Numbered from the stretch's first letter, positions 25,860-34,492 are shown. The stretch: 64,000 nt of DNA from Stappia taiwanensis (GCF_014635285.1 NZ_BMCR01000004.1:124001-188000); one strand, 5' to 3'. The notes: a model not told the origin generated them from the sequence alone. Numbers and translations: made by a program.

Positions 25860-26863
25860 CGCCCCTCCCCCTGCCGGCGCCAACCCGCCGGGCCATCGGT
25901 CACATGCCGCAGGAGGATGTTGCCAAGATTAAAGGCGATGACCACCCAGAGCGCCGCTTGCGGCCCCAGATGGCTGGTCCAGTCCACGCCCGCAAGATAG
26001 TGCAGGCATTCCAGAAGCAGCGCCGCACCGGCGGCAAGGCCATTGAGCACAAGGGTTTTCCAGCCACGCATGAGGGGTCCTTTCCGGAACGAGAGAGAGA
26101 AGAGACCAGACAGCCATCCACGCAGACGCCCACGCGCGCGCCAGACCAGCCAACCGGCAAGGAGCGCCGCGAGGAGCCCCGCACCGGCCAGCCAGAGGGA
26201 GCGATTGCCGCCCGCAGCCAGCAGTGCGGCGGCGCCGGCCGGCAGCAGCGCGACAAGGCCCTTGCGACGAAAAAGGGGGCGACGGACCGGGCGGCGGGGC
26301 GCGGCGGTTTTTGTGCGCTCTCCCGCATCCGCCGCCGGACGGGCGGTGTTTTGGGTTTCGGACGTGGCAGCATCCTTGCCATCGCTGTAGTCGCCCGTGA
26401 GCAGGAGCCTTGCCTCCTCCCGGCGGCGCCGGACCAGTCCGGCCAGGCGGCGACCGCCGGCGGTGGCGTAGTTGTCCGCAAGGATCCGCGCGGCGCCGGT
26501 CACATCGCCCGCCGCCAGCGCGCGCGCCCAGCGCCACTTGAGAGCGCCGGGCCCGAGATTGTAGGCAACAGAGCAACAGGCATCGAAGCGATGCTGCGGC
26601 AAGGCGCCGAAACGGGCAAGAACCGCCGCGCCGTACTCTTTCTCCACGAGGCGGGCCAGCAACACTTCGCAGTCCTTGCGCGCGATGCGGTCGCCGATGG
26701 CGAGCGGGCGGCGATGCCGTTCGCGCCACCACGCGCGGAACACGGCGGAGCGTTCGGTGAAGCCGTAGCCGATGGTCACCACCCCTGCCGGATCCCGGTA
26801 GGCGCGGGTGACGAGCCCTTCATGCCGCGCGATGAACGCGGCGCCCCTGTCGCTGAGACGCAT
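25856..26863 (-). CDS. Lysozyme/endolysin (GH24, T4-lysozyme-like) with C-terminal membrane region
   Basis: 335 residues. The N-terminal GH24 domain starts MRLSDRGAAFIARHEG and has the E-x8-D-x5-T catalytic pattern (E15, D24, T30), with Y-G-F following. The domain ends near residue 155. A basic, low-complexity linker leads to a C-terminal region with hydrophobic segments near 200-245 and 268-320. Classical endolysins lack this membrane region. It directly follows g15 (51 bases) on the same strand and overlaps a holin-like gene, so it most likely frees GTA particles by cell lysis. GGGAG lies upstream of the ATG. Confidence 0.82.
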   Translation of the reverse strand: MRLSDRGAAFIARHEGLVTRAYRDPAGVVTIGYGFTERSAVFRAWWRERHRRPLAIGDRIARKDCEVLLARLVEKEYGAAVLARFGALPQHRFDACCSVAYNLGPGALKWRWARALAAGDVTGAARILADNYATAGGRRLAGLVRRRREEARLLLTGDYSDGKDAATSETQNTARPAADAGERTKTAAPRRPVRRPLFRRKGLVALLPAGAAALLAAGGNRSLWLAGAGLLAALLAGWLVWRARGRLRGWLSGLFSLSFRKGPLMRGWKTLVLNGLAAGAALLLECLHYLAGVDWTSHLGPQAALWVVIAFNLGNILLRHVTDGPAGWRRQGEGR

Positions 26864-26914
26864 CGTATTGGTTCTCCCTGTGACGTGACCGGAGTTTTTC
26901 CGTGAGATCGACGG

Positions 26915-29900
26915 CTAGAGCTGCAAGGTTGCCGTTGCCGGCAGCCCGTTGCCCATCACGGCGGAGAGCTGGCGCAGCCGCAGGGTGAAGCTGCTCTGCA
27001 CCGCGCCGAAGAGCGCCAGTTCCTCCGCCGGATCGAGGCGCAGGCTGGTGGTCTCCACCTCCCGGCTCACCAGCGGCACGGCGCCGGAGCCCAGCAATTC
27101 GACCCGGTAGGCCTCGCGCTCCTCGCCCAGCGGCACATCCGTGCCGATCCAGCCATCGCCAGCGGTCCGGGTGCGGCGGATCCAGGAAAAGCTCACCGCG
27201 CCATCGGCCTGACGACGCGCCTTGAGATGCACCGGCGAAAACGGCATCAGCCCCAACCCGGAAGCGGTGTGGCTGAGGTCCGCCCGCGCCGGACTGTCGA
27301 GCGGCGCCCCCGACGGCACGGCGGTGTAGTCGAACGGCAGCCCCAGTTCATCGCGCGACAGTGGCAGGGTCACCAGCGCTTCGTTCAGCAGCAGCACACC
27401 GGCACCTTCGGGCGCACCCGCCGCCGCCCCCGCATCGGTGCCGAGCAACCCGCGCAACAGACCCTTCAACAGGTACCGGCGCGGCCCGATCAACTCGGCG
27501 GTCTGAAACTGGATGATTTCGATGCCGCCGCCGGGGGCATGCACCGCCAGCGAATTGACCCCGCCCAGCACATCCAGCCGTGCCCGACTGGAAAGCGTAC
27601 CGCCATGCAGTTCGACCTCCAGACGGGCGGCCCGATCCCACACGCCGAGCGGCCCGGGAGCCAGCGCGGCCTTGGTGGTGCCGAGGATCGCCGGTGCGTC
27701 GATGCGCGCATGCAAGGACGGCGGCGCGCCAGCCTGCGCCCGGTAGACATCGAGCGCGCCGGGCCAGGGCACGGCAAAGGCGGCCATGCGCGGGGCGTGC
27801 GGAGCCGGATCGTCCGGCAGTGGCGGCAGGTCGAGGATCAGGAGTTCCGCCGCGCCGATGGCGCCGCGCACGGCGCGCGGCCGCGCCTCCCCGCCCCGGG
27901 CCTTGCCGTCGGCGCGCGGCGGCGGCATCACCCGGCGGGCGCGCAAACGTCGAAGCAGCCCCTCCTCCACCGCCTCGATGCGCATGTCGACCGGCGCCGT
28001 GCTGCCCAGCACCGGATCGGCGGCAAGGGTGACCACGTCGCCCGGCTCGATATCGAGCCGCCCCGGCGGCAGGGCAAGGGTCACCTCCTCCCGCTCGCTC
28101 CAACGCCGGGCCAGCAGCCGGTCGGCCAGCGCCCGGGCGCGACCCGGATCGACCGACCCGCCCAAATCGAGGTCTTCCACCCGGCGGCTGTGGCCTTCGC
28201 GGCGGCGCGAGGACACCAGAAAGCGGCGGTGATCGCGGCCGCTGTCGCGGGCGGCAACGCGGATTTCCGCCGGCAGGTCCGCATCCTGCGCCCGGCGGAT
28301 GGAAACGAGCGCCGCGCCGGCCTCCGGCTCGGCGATCCCGTCCGCTGAAAGGGTTGCCACCGGCGGCGACCAAGCCGGGCGAAAGGCGATCACCGCGCCC
28401 TGATCGACAGCCACCGCGCCCAGCGCATCGAGCAGCGGCATCAGCACCGAGCGCAAAGCGACCGGGCCGGCCACCGTCATGCCATCGAGGGTGCCGGAGA
28501 GCCCGGCGCAGCGGAACACATCCGCCGGCACGCCGAAATCCTCCGCCAGCAAGCGGATCATCCCCTCCAGCGTCGCCCCGCCGAGTCGGCCGGTGAGCCA
28601 GTGGCCGGTGCGCCAGTTGTCGCCATCGCTCCAAAGGTCGGTCTTCACCGGAAAGGCCGGATAGGGCCGCGCGTCCCAGCTCCACAGATAGATCCGGTCC
28701 GCATCGACCATCGGCCCGCCATAGACCGGCGAGAGCGGATTGTCGCCGATGCCCAGGCGCGGATGATCGCCGCTCCACCAGGACAGCACCGCCTCCAGCG
28801 CCCGGCGCTGGATCAGGTCATCGCGTCCGCCGTTGGAAAAATGCGGCAGGGCCGATTCAGAGGATTTGGCGTCGTGAAACACATTCGGCTGGTTGGCTCC
28901 GGCATCGACCGCCGGTACGCCGAGTTCCGACAGCCAGATCGGCTTGGACATGGGCACCCAGTCGGTCGGCGCGCCCAGCTCCACCCCGCCGACCCGCTCC
29001 ACATGCGGGTTCGACCACCAGCCCTTCAGGTCCTTGGCGCGGAACACCCAGGGCTTGGCATGGGCCCCGTCGGTGATCGGTGTGCGCAGGCCCGCCGCGC
29101 GGTCCTCGGGGCTGGCGTAGTACCAGTCGTGATCCTCGCCGCCGGCCACATGGGCGCGCAAGGCGTCGAGATCGTACGGGTCCGTTCGCCCGTCCGGGTC
29201 GCCGCCGTGACGCTGGTCGGCGAGCGGAAAATAGGCGTCGATCGCCACCGCGTCGATGGCCGGATCGGCCCAGAGCGGATCGAGCGGAAAGCGCAGTTCG
29301 CCCGCCTCCGGCACGTCGCCGCCATATTCGGTCCAGTCGGCGGCGTAGGTCACCTTGGCCGTGCCGAGCAACCCCTTCACATCGCCGGCCAGCGCCTTCA
29401 GCGCGGTGACGAAGGGATAGACACCCGGGCCGGAGCGCAGACGGGTCAGGCCGCGCATTTCCGAGCCGATGAGGAAGGCATCGACCCCGCCGGCGGCGAG
29501 CGCCAGATGGGCATAGTGGAGAATGAAGCGCCGGTAGGACCATTCCGCCGGGCCGACATAGCGGATGGTGCCCGCCGGCCAGTTGGAAAACTGCCCCGGC
29601 GCCGCGCTGCCGGCGAACGCGGCCACCTCGGCGGCGGCCACCGCGCTGCCGTCCGGCGATCCGGGCTCTCCCGGCGCCAGCGACGCGGTCATTCGCCCGC
29701 GCCAGGGGTGAGGCGCCTGCTCCGCCCCGCCATAGGGGTCGGGCAGCCCGTTGCCGGCCGGCACGTCCATCATCAGGAACGGATAGAGCGAGACCTTCAG
29801 CCCGCGCGCCTTGAGATCGCGGATCGCGGCGATCACGCTGGCATCGCTTGGGGTGCCGCCATAGGCCGGACGGCCGCCGGTCTGGCTGACCTCGCGCGCC

Positions 29901-30826
29901 TGATAGCGCGACAGACCGCCCACGCCCCAGGTGGCGCCGGTGGTGGTGCCGCCCTTGGCCTCCACCCGCGGCGTCACCGTGCAACTGCCGCAGCGCAGAT
30001 CGTCGCCGAACCAGGCGACCACCAGCGCCACCCGCTCCAGATTGGGGCACAGCGCCTGCAACTCATCGAGCGAGGCGGTCCAGTTGCTGGCCGCATGCAG
30101 CACCACCCGGTTGACCTCCTCGCTGACCCCCGGGCGCGGCGAGTGGGTCACCACCGCCGGATCGTAGACGAACTCGCCGGCGCCGGGGATCAGGGTCACC
30201 GCCCGCACCATCTGCTCCAGCGGCTCCACGGTGCGGATGACCTCGAAGGTGAGCTGCGGCAGGCGGTCGCCGAATGGCTCCAGCGGCAGGCGCTCGAACA
30301 CCACATAGGCGGTGTTGCGATAGGCCGGAGTGTCACCCTGCCGAGCGGCGATCAGCGGGTCGGGCAGTTGATCGGCATCGCCGTGGTAAAAGCGGCAGGT
30401 GATGCCGGTGAGATCGAGCGGCTTGCCATCGGCCCAGACCGCGCCGATCCGCGCCACCGGTCCGGCGCACAGGGCCACGGCGAAATTGGCGAAATAGCGA
30501 TAGCTGCGCACGGTGGCACTCGGACCGCCACCTTTGCCGCCGCTGCTTTCCTCTTGCACCACCTCCTCGAACCGGGTCGCCCAGATGATCTGTCCGGCCA
30601 GCCGTGCCCGACCATAGACCATCGGCAGCGGCGCCCCTTCGGTGGAGGACTGCACCGACAGATCGTCGAGCCGCCGTCCCTCGATGGTGCGGCTGCCGCC
30701 GAACAGCGCCTGATCGAACGCATAGCCGGCGACCGCGCCGGCGGCCTGGCCGAGCAGCGCGCCAAAACCGCCCAGAAGGGCACCGCCCAGCGCCTTGCCG
30801 GCGGCAGCGAGGATCAAGGTTGCCAT
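26915..30826 (-). CDS. GTA host-specificity/tail-tip megatron protein (g15), GTA TIM-barrel-like
   Basis: 1303 residues. It begins with a glycine/alanine-rich membrane-active helix (AAAGKALGGALLGGFGALLG). It then has the tail-hub part (EGRRLDDLSVQSSTEGAPLPMVYGRARL), a GTA TIM-barrel-like domain in the middle (segments such as DAFLIGSEMRGLTRLRS and WLSELGVPAVDAGANQPN), and a C-terminal beta-rich receptor-binding region. This is the distal tail protein that contacts the recipient. Length agrees with RcGTA g15 (about 1300). Start overlaps g14 by 13 bases. Confidence 0.95.
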   Translation of the reverse strand: MATLILAAAGKALGGALLGGFGALLGQAAGAVAGYAFDQALFGGSRTIEGRRLDDLSVQSSTEGAPLPMVYGRARLAGQIIWATRFEEVVQEESSGGKGGGPSATVRSYRYFANFAVALCAGPVARIGAVWADGKPLDLTGITCRFYHGDADQLPDPLIAARQGDTPAYRNTAYVVFERLPLEPFGDRLPQLTFEVIRTVEPLEQMVRAVTLIPGAGEFVYDPAVVTHSPRPGVSEEVNRVVLHAASNWTASLDELQALCPNLERVALVVAWFGDDLRCGSCTVTPRVEAKGGTTTGATWGVGGLSRYQAREVSQTGGRPAYGGTPSDASVIAAIRDLKARGLKVSLYPFLMMDVPAGNGLPDPYGGAEQAPHPWRGRMTASLAPGEPGSPDGSAVAAAEVAAFAGSAAPGQFSNWPAGTIRYVGPAEWSYRRFILHYAHLALAAGGVDAFLIGSEMRGLTRLRSGPGVYPFVTALKALAGDVKGLLGTAKVTYAADWTEYGGDVPEAGELRFPLDPLWADPAIDAVAIDAYFPLADQRHGGDPDGRTDPYDLDALRAHVAGGEDHDWYYASPEDRAAGLRTPITDGAHAKPWVFRAKDLKGWWSNPHVERVGGVELGAPTDWVPMSKPIWLSELGVPAVDAGANQPNVFHDAKSSESALPHFSNGGRDDLIQRRALEAVLSWWSGDHPRLGIGDNPLSPVYGGPMVDADRIYLWSWDARPYPAFPVKTDLWSDGDNWRTGHWLTGRLGGATLEGMIRLLAEDFGVPADVFRCAGLSGTLDGMTVAGPVALRSVLMPLLDALGAVAVDQGAVIAFRPAWSPPVATLSADGIAEPEAGAALVSIRRAQDADLPAEIRVAARDSGRDHRRFLVSSRRREGHSRRVEDLDLGGSVDPGRARALADRLLARRWSEREEVTLALPPGRLDIEPGDVVTLAADPVLGSTAPVDMRIEAVEEGLLRRLRARRVMPPPRADGKARGGEARPRAVRGAIGAAELLILDLPPLPDDPAPHAPRMAAFAVPWPGALDVYRAQAGAPPSLHARIDAPAILGTTKAALAPGPLGVWDRAARLEVELHGGTLSSRARLDVLGGVNSLAVHAPGGGIEIIQFQTAELIGPRRYLLKGLLRGLLGTDAGAAAGAPEGAGVLLLNEALVTLPLSRDELGLPFDYTAVPSGAPLDSPARADLSHTASGLGLMPFSPVHLKARRQADGAVSFSWIRRTRTAGDGWIGTDVPLGEEREAYRVELLGSGAVPLVSREVETTSLRLDPAEELALFGAVQSSFTLRLRQLSAVMGNGLPATATLQL

Positions 30827-31257
30827 GGCAGAACTCCCGGAAAGGCAAAGACAGCGACAAGACGCCGGCGCCAGGCCGGCACCAACGCGCTTTCGGCAAC
30901 GGCCACGCCCTCGTAGGCGTGGATCATGGTGTCGGCGGAGGCGAGAATGCCGACATGCTTGGCCGGGGCGCCGTCGCGCCAGCGAAACAGCAGGACATCG
31001 CCCGGCTCGGCCTCTGCCAGATCACGCTCGGTGAAGTGGCGGCGGGCGGCGGCCAGCAAGGTCTCGCGTCCGCCGGTCTCGGCCCAGTCGCGGCTGTAGG
31101 GCGGCAGAGGTTCAGGCTCCGACCCCAGCACCGCGCGCCAGACGCCGCGCACCAGACCGAGGCAATCGGCCCCTGCCCCCTTGCAGCTTGCCTGATGACG
31201 ATAGGGCGTGCCGATCCATTGGCGCGCCTCATGGAGGATGCGCTCGCGTTCGATCAT
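30814..31257 (-). CDS. GTA NlpC/P60 family cell-wall peptidase (g14)
   Basis: 147 residues from the ATG at 31257, preceded by AAGGA at 7 bases. An upstream GTG at 31326 overlapping the g13 stop (GTGA) is an alternative that adds 23 residues. The catalytic cysteine is C32 in GAGADCLGLVRG and the histidine lies in KHVGIL; GTPYRHQASCKG is the usual entry motif. The enzyme sits in the tail tip and cuts recipient peptidoglycan. Spacing to g13 and g15 shows one transcription unit. Confidence 0.92.
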   Translation of the reverse strand: MIERERILHEARQWIGTPYRHQASCKGAGADCLGLVRGVWRAVLGSEPEPLPPYSRDWAETGGRETLLAAARRHFTERDLAEAEPGDVLLFRWRDGAPAKHVGILASADTMIHAYEGVAVAESALVPAWRRRLVAVFAFPGVLPWQP

Positions 31258-31322
31258 CCGCTTGTCCTTCGCAGCTTTGTCCGGTGGAGCCAGAAAGGAG
31301 CGTGCCAGCCTGCTCCCGGCGC

Positions 31323-32213
31323 TCACTCCATCAACGCGCCGCCGTCGTTTTCCGGCGCGCCGCGACTTGGATAGGTCAGCGCGAAATCGGCCCCCGGCAT
31401 GTGGGGAAACCCCTGAAAGGCGGCGCTGTTGGCGAATTTCGCGCCGCAGGTGGAAAAATGCTTGTCACAGCCGGCAGTCAGCCGCACCGCCGTACCGGGA
31501 TCGAGTGGCAGCGGCAGAGGCACCAGCAACGCGATGTCCCGCACGGTGCCGGCGCCGGGCATATCGGAGACGATTTCGCCGACATGACCGGCGGACGCGC
31601 CGTCGATCACCTCCAGCCGGCCGCCGGCGAACCAGCCATCGGCGGCGGCAACGCCGTCCACCCGCACCTCCGCCTCCCCGCCCCCGCTCACCGTGCCGGC
31701 CCTGCGGAAGGCCGGCAGGTCCAGATCGACACCGCAGCGCCCATCGCCCAGATCCGCATCGCACAGGTGGGAGAACACCCGCCCTTGCGGCTGGTCGAAC
31801 AGATGGGGCAAGGCCCGCAGCTCGGCACGGAACACGCCGCCGGCCCGCGACACCTCGCCGACGATGGCCCGGCGCAACAGCAGCCGAACCGAAGGGTCCT
31901 GCCAATCGACGGCGAAGATCTCCACCTGCGCCCCGTCCCACAGGCCACCGGCCAGTTCCGCCTCGCCGATGGTCCGCGACGACAGGATGCCGGCCACCTC
32001 GGCGGTGCCGGCGGCCAGATCCGGCTCCAGCGTCGCCGCCGAGCTGTCAAACCCAAGGCGCGGCTCGAAAGTCACCCCGTCGAAGCGCAAGGTCCGGTCA
32101 TGATCGGTGAAGCCAAGCACGGTGCCATCCTGCCGGGTCACCCGCCAGCAGGTGGCCCGGGTCGTCACGCTACCGGCGAATCGGGCCAACACGTTTGGGT
32201 CCAGCTCCCGCAT
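31323..32213 (-). CDS. GTA baseplate hub protein, DUF2163 (g13)
   Basis: 296 residues, DUF2163 family. Opening segment RATCWRVTRQDGTVLGFTDHDRTL and the cysteine motifs CDADLGDGRC and CDKHFSTCGAKFAN are characteristic. From memory, the RcGTA structure places an iron-sulfur cluster in this hub protein; the four clustered cysteines seen here fit that. It joins the tail tube to the tail tip. Overlaps g12 by one base and g14 (alternative start) by 4. Confidence 0.93.
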   Translation of the reverse strand: MRELDPNVLARFAGSVTTRATCWRVTRQDGTVLGFTDHDRTLRFDGVTFEPRLGFDSSAATLEPDLAAGTAEVAGILSSRTIGEAELAGGLWDGAQVEIFAVDWQDPSVRLLLRRAIVGEVSRAGGVFRAELRALPHLFDQPQGRVFSHLCDADLGDGRCGVDLDLPAFRRAGTVSGGGEAEVRVDGVAAADGWFAGGRLEVIDGASAGHVGEIVSDMPGAGTVRDIALLVPLPLPLDPGTAVRLTAGCDKHFSTCGAKFANSAAFQGFPHMPGADFALTYPSRGAPENDGGALME

Positions 32214-32875
32214 CAGCCTGCCTCCTCTGCTGTCAGGTCGATCTCAACCAACGGAATGGTCGGCACCCGGCCGGCCTCCACATGGGTCAGGCTCATGTCC
32301 AGCCGGTCGGTGTCGAACCGCACCGGCACATCGAAGCGAAACCCGGCGGTGACCACCGCCCCGGGCGGCGGCAGATGCGCCGGCAAAATGGTGACGAGAC
32401 CGGTGGCGGTGTCGCAGGTGAACTCAGCGCCCTCGGTCAGTTCGCTGCCGTCGATCGCCACCCGCACGGTGCCCGCCACCGGCTTCAGGATCGGCCGCCT
32501 GTAGGGTTCGGGGCCGGCGCCATAGGTCTTCACCAGCGGAAAACTGCCGGCCACACCGTCGCCGGTGCCGATCACGCAGTCGGTGGGCGCGAGAGCCGGT
32601 CCGGTTGCCGCCGACAGATGATCGAACGGGTCGCGAAAACGAAACCCACACAGCCGCCCGCGCACCCGCTCGAAAAACGCGGCGACGGCCTGAAGATCGG
32701 CGAGCGAGCGCACGCCCGTTCCCGCATCGTAGCGCCGCCGGGAATGCGCCCAGCGGGCGTTGCGCGTTTCCGCGCCCGAGCCCAGGGTCACCACATCCGT
32801 GCGCCGCTCCGGCCCGCCGCTGGCGCCGAAGGCAACGGACAGCGGAAAGCGCTCGTCGATGAACTCAACCGTCAT
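32213..32875 (-). CDS. GTA distal tail protein, DUF2460 (g12)
   Basis: 220 residues, DUF2460/TIGR02217 type. FIDERFPLSVAFGASGG and RWAHSRRRYDAGTGVRSLADLQAVAAFFE at the N-terminus and LTHVEAGRVPTIPLVEI at the C-terminus are the recognisable parts. Forms the end of the tail tube. AAGGGGG lies about 9 bases before the ATG. It is the first gene of the GTA segment downstream of the inserted plus-strand ydcH gene. If it is not read through from g11, it needs a promoter in 32876-32995. Confidence 0.93.
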   Translation of the reverse strand: MTVEFIDERFPLSVAFGASGGPERRTDVVTLGSGAETRNARWAHSRRRYDAGTGVRSLADLQAVAAFFERVRGRLCGFRFRDPFDHLSAATGPALAPTDCVIGTGDGVAGSFPLVKTYGAGPEPYRRPILKPVAGTVRVAIDGSELTEGAEFTCDTATGLVTILPAHLPPPGAVVTAGFRFDVPVRFDTDRLDMSLTHVEAGRVPTIPLVEIDLTAEEAG

Positions 32876-32925
32876 TTGCAGAAAGCCCCCTTATGCACAG
32901 GCCGGGCGCCGGAATTTCACGGCAT

Positions 32926-32939
32926 TTGATCTTGCTCAA
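32926..32939. promoter_or_regulatory. FNR/FixK-type box (TTGAT-N4-CTCAA)
   Basis: TTGATCTTGCTCAA differs from the consensus TTGAT-N4-ATCAA at one position. It lies 57 bases upstream of the ydcH start and 51 bases upstream of the divergent g12 start. That is a suitable place for an oxygen-responsive CRP/FNR-family regulator to act on either gene. Confidence 0.45.
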
Positions 32940-32995
32940 GGAAACGGGTAGCGGGAACGCGCAATGTCGCATCACCAACGGAGGTCATTACCCGA

Positions 32996-33235
32996 ATGAG
33001 TCACGTTCCCCACGATTTGCACGAAGAGTTTCCCGAGAGCGCCGAGGCGTTGCACGCGCTGAAGGTTTCCAACGCGCATTTCGCAAAGCTCGCGGAGGAA
33101 TATCACGCCGTGAACCGCGAGATTCACCGCATCGAGAGCGAGGTCGCTCCTGCTTCCGATGAGGCGCTGGAGGAACTCAAGAAGAAGCGTCTTCACTTGA
33201 AGGATCAGATTGCGGAATTGCTCTCCGCAGCCTGA
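32996..33235 (+). CDS. YdcH family protein (DUF465)
   Basis: 79-residue coiled-coil protein: ALHALKVSNAHFAKLAEEYHAVNREIHRIE...LKKKRLHLKDQIAELL. The H-F-x-x-L-x-x-x-Y-H...I-H-R-I-E pattern is that of DUF465/YdcH. GGAGG lies 11 bases before the ATG. Function of the family is unknown. It is the only plus-strand gene inside the GTA region, divergent from g12 and convergent with g11. A weak 6-bp hairpin follows at 33245-33267 and a strong 13-bp hairpin at 33278-33310. Codon use looks chromosomal. Confidence 0.9.
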   Translation: MSHVPHDLHEEFPESAEALHALKVSNAHFAKLAEEYHAVNREIHRIESEVAPASDEALEELKKKRLHLKDQIAELLSAA

Positions 33236-33273
33236 AACGCCGGTGCCTGAGCCCCTCCTGTTCAGGCCCGACG

Positions 33274-33864
33274 TCAAAGCCCGCGCCGTCCCCGTCCGAC
33301 GGCGCGGGCTACCATTGTCGAGATCTGCGCCTCCGAGCGGGCAAAACTGTCCGCGTCCCGCGCTTCCACATTGAACACGATCTGCGGCATTGCCGGCCCG
33401 CCTGCGCCCGCCGCCACGCCGAGCCGTCCGCTCGCATCGCGCGCCAGCGGCAGGATCGCCTCCGCGCCCGCCTCCCCCATCAGCCCGGTCGATTGGCCCG
33501 ACATCGGGAAATAGGTCGGCGTGCCGACGACCCCACCCTTGGCAAACGGGGTCACCGTGGGTGTTGCCGTGCCCAGAAGGCCGCCCCCCAGCACGTTGCC
33601 AAAGCCCCCCAGCAGGCCGCCAATCGCGCCCGACAGCCCCTTTTCCAGTGGCGCCAGCGCAGCAGACAGAGCCTTTTCCGAGAGGGAGAGCGCCAGCGCG
33701 CGAAACACCGTCTCAAGCCGCTTGCCGTCGACCAGCGCCTGTTTCAGCGCTCCGCGCAGGTTGACCGAAACCTCCATCGAGCTGTCGCGCACCTTGTCCA
33801 TGGCCCGCGCCAGCTCGTCGGCACCGCGCAGCGGCAGTTCGACCTTGTCTCCATCTTCGTTCAT
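33274..33864 (-). CDS. GTA tail tape-measure protein (g11)
   Basis: 196 residues, the short tape-measure protein of GTAs. It has an N-terminal helical part (ELARAMDKVRDSSMEVSVNLRGALKQ), a glycine-rich hydrophobic stretch (LSGAIGGLLGGFGNVLGGGLLG), then PFAKGGVVGTPTYFPM, GLMGEAGAEAILPL and the conserved basic C-terminus. The last 11 codons plus stop overlap a 13-bp perfect hairpin. Overlaps g10.1 by 4 bases. Confidence 0.92.
   Translation of the reverse strand: MNEDGDKVELPLRGADELARAMDKVRDSSMEVSVNLRGALKQALVDGKRLETVFRALALSLSEKALSAALAPLEKGLSGAIGGLLGGFGNVLGGGLLGTATPTVTPFAKGGVVGTPTYFPMSGQSTGLMGEAGAEAILPLARDASGRLGVAAGAGGPAMPQIVFNVEARDADSFARSEAQISTMVARAVGRGRRGL
33278..33310 (-). terminator. 13-bp hairpin at the end of g11, terminator-like
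   Basis: Perfect arms AGCCCGCGCCGTC/GACGGCGCGGGCT with a 7-base loop. In the minus direction the stem is followed by TTTGACG, a short T-run containing the stop codon. It could end transcription from the g1-g11 segment, or from ydcH on the other strand. Part of the dyad may simply reflect Arg/Gly/Ala codons of the g11 tail. Confidence 0.4.
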
Positions 33865-34118
33865 TGCCCATCCTCCTCTTTCCGCGCCCGCTCATCGGGA
33901 TAGTGCCGCATCAGGCGTTCGAAACTCGCCCGGTTGGGCGCGCCCGTCCGTATCGCCGCCGAGGCGCCAGCCCCCAGCGCCAGCGCCACCTCGCGCGGGG
34001 TGGCCCGCCAGAACGCCTCCGGTGGCCAGTTGAGCCCGCCGAGACAGAGCCGCATCACATCGTTCCAGGGAAAGGCCGCGACCGGTGTCCCGCCCGCGGC
34101 CCGGAAGGGTTTTCGCAA
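33861..34118 (-). CDS. GTA tail assembly chaperone, rcc01693-like (g10.1)
   Basis: 85 residues from a TTG at 34118 (GGAG four bases upstream), or a shorter product. FPWNDVMRLCLGGLNWPPEAFWRATPREVALAL is the hallmark of the small rcc01693/TIGR02216 GTA protein. It overlaps g10 by 64 bases in the -1 frame and g11 by 4 bases. In tailed phages the equivalent pair is often made by frameshifting; no canonical slippery heptamer was found, only GAAAAC in the overlap. The TTG start therefore remains the simpler reading. Confidence 0.82.
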   Translation of the reverse strand: MRKPFRAAGGTPVAAFPWNDVMRLCLGGLNWPPEAFWRATPREVALALGAGASAAIRTGAPNRASFERLMRHYPDERARKEEDGQ

Positions 34119-34489
34119 GGCTCCGGGTCCGCCGCCTCCTGCTGCCCTGCGGCCTCAGTGGGCGCGCCGGTTTCCGCATCCGGTCCAGCGAAGGTCACCT
34201 GAAGCAGGGTCGAGACAAGGCCGGCCAGCGCCTGCACGCCGCCCTCCGCTCGCATTTGCCCCACCTCATCGTCGGTGACGTCATGCCCCGCGCCGCGCAG
34301 GCCCGCGCCGATGATCCGGCTGAGATCGCGCGCCGACAGCCGGCCGGAGCCGAACCGGTCGGCGAGCGCGGCAAGGTCCTCCACCCCGAAGGCGTCCTCC
34401 AGCTCGGCCAGCGCGCCGAGGGTGAGAACCAGGGTCCAGCGGCGTCCGTCGAGCGTTGCGCTCACTTCGCCGCGATGACGGTTGGCCAT
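34055..34489 (-). CDS. GTA tail chaperone family protein gp10 (g10)
   Basis: 144 residues. MANRHRGEVSATLDGRRWTLVLTLGALAELEDAFGVEDLAALADRF is the GTA_gp10 signature. The C-terminal tail (GAPTEAAGQQEAADPEP...) is disordered and is where the reading frame overlaps g10.1 for 64 bases. Helps assemble the tail around the tape-measure protein. Four bases downstream of g9. Confidence 0.92.
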   Translation of the reverse strand: MANRHRGEVSATLDGRRWTLVLTLGALAELEDAFGVEDLAALADRFGSGRLSARDLSRIIGAGLRGAGHDVTDDEVGQMRAEGGVQALAGLVSTLLQVTFAGPDAETGAPTEAAGQQEAADPEPCENPSGPRAGHRSRPFPGTM

Positions 34490-34492
34490 GGC

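Noticed and set aside
28601-30916. 771-residue plus-strand frame over g15
   Set aside because: Antisense shadow of the g15 gene; composition is His/Arg/Gly-rich.
33245-33267. 6-bp hairpin after ydcH as a terminator
   Set aside because: Short stem, long loop and no T-tract; too weak to call.
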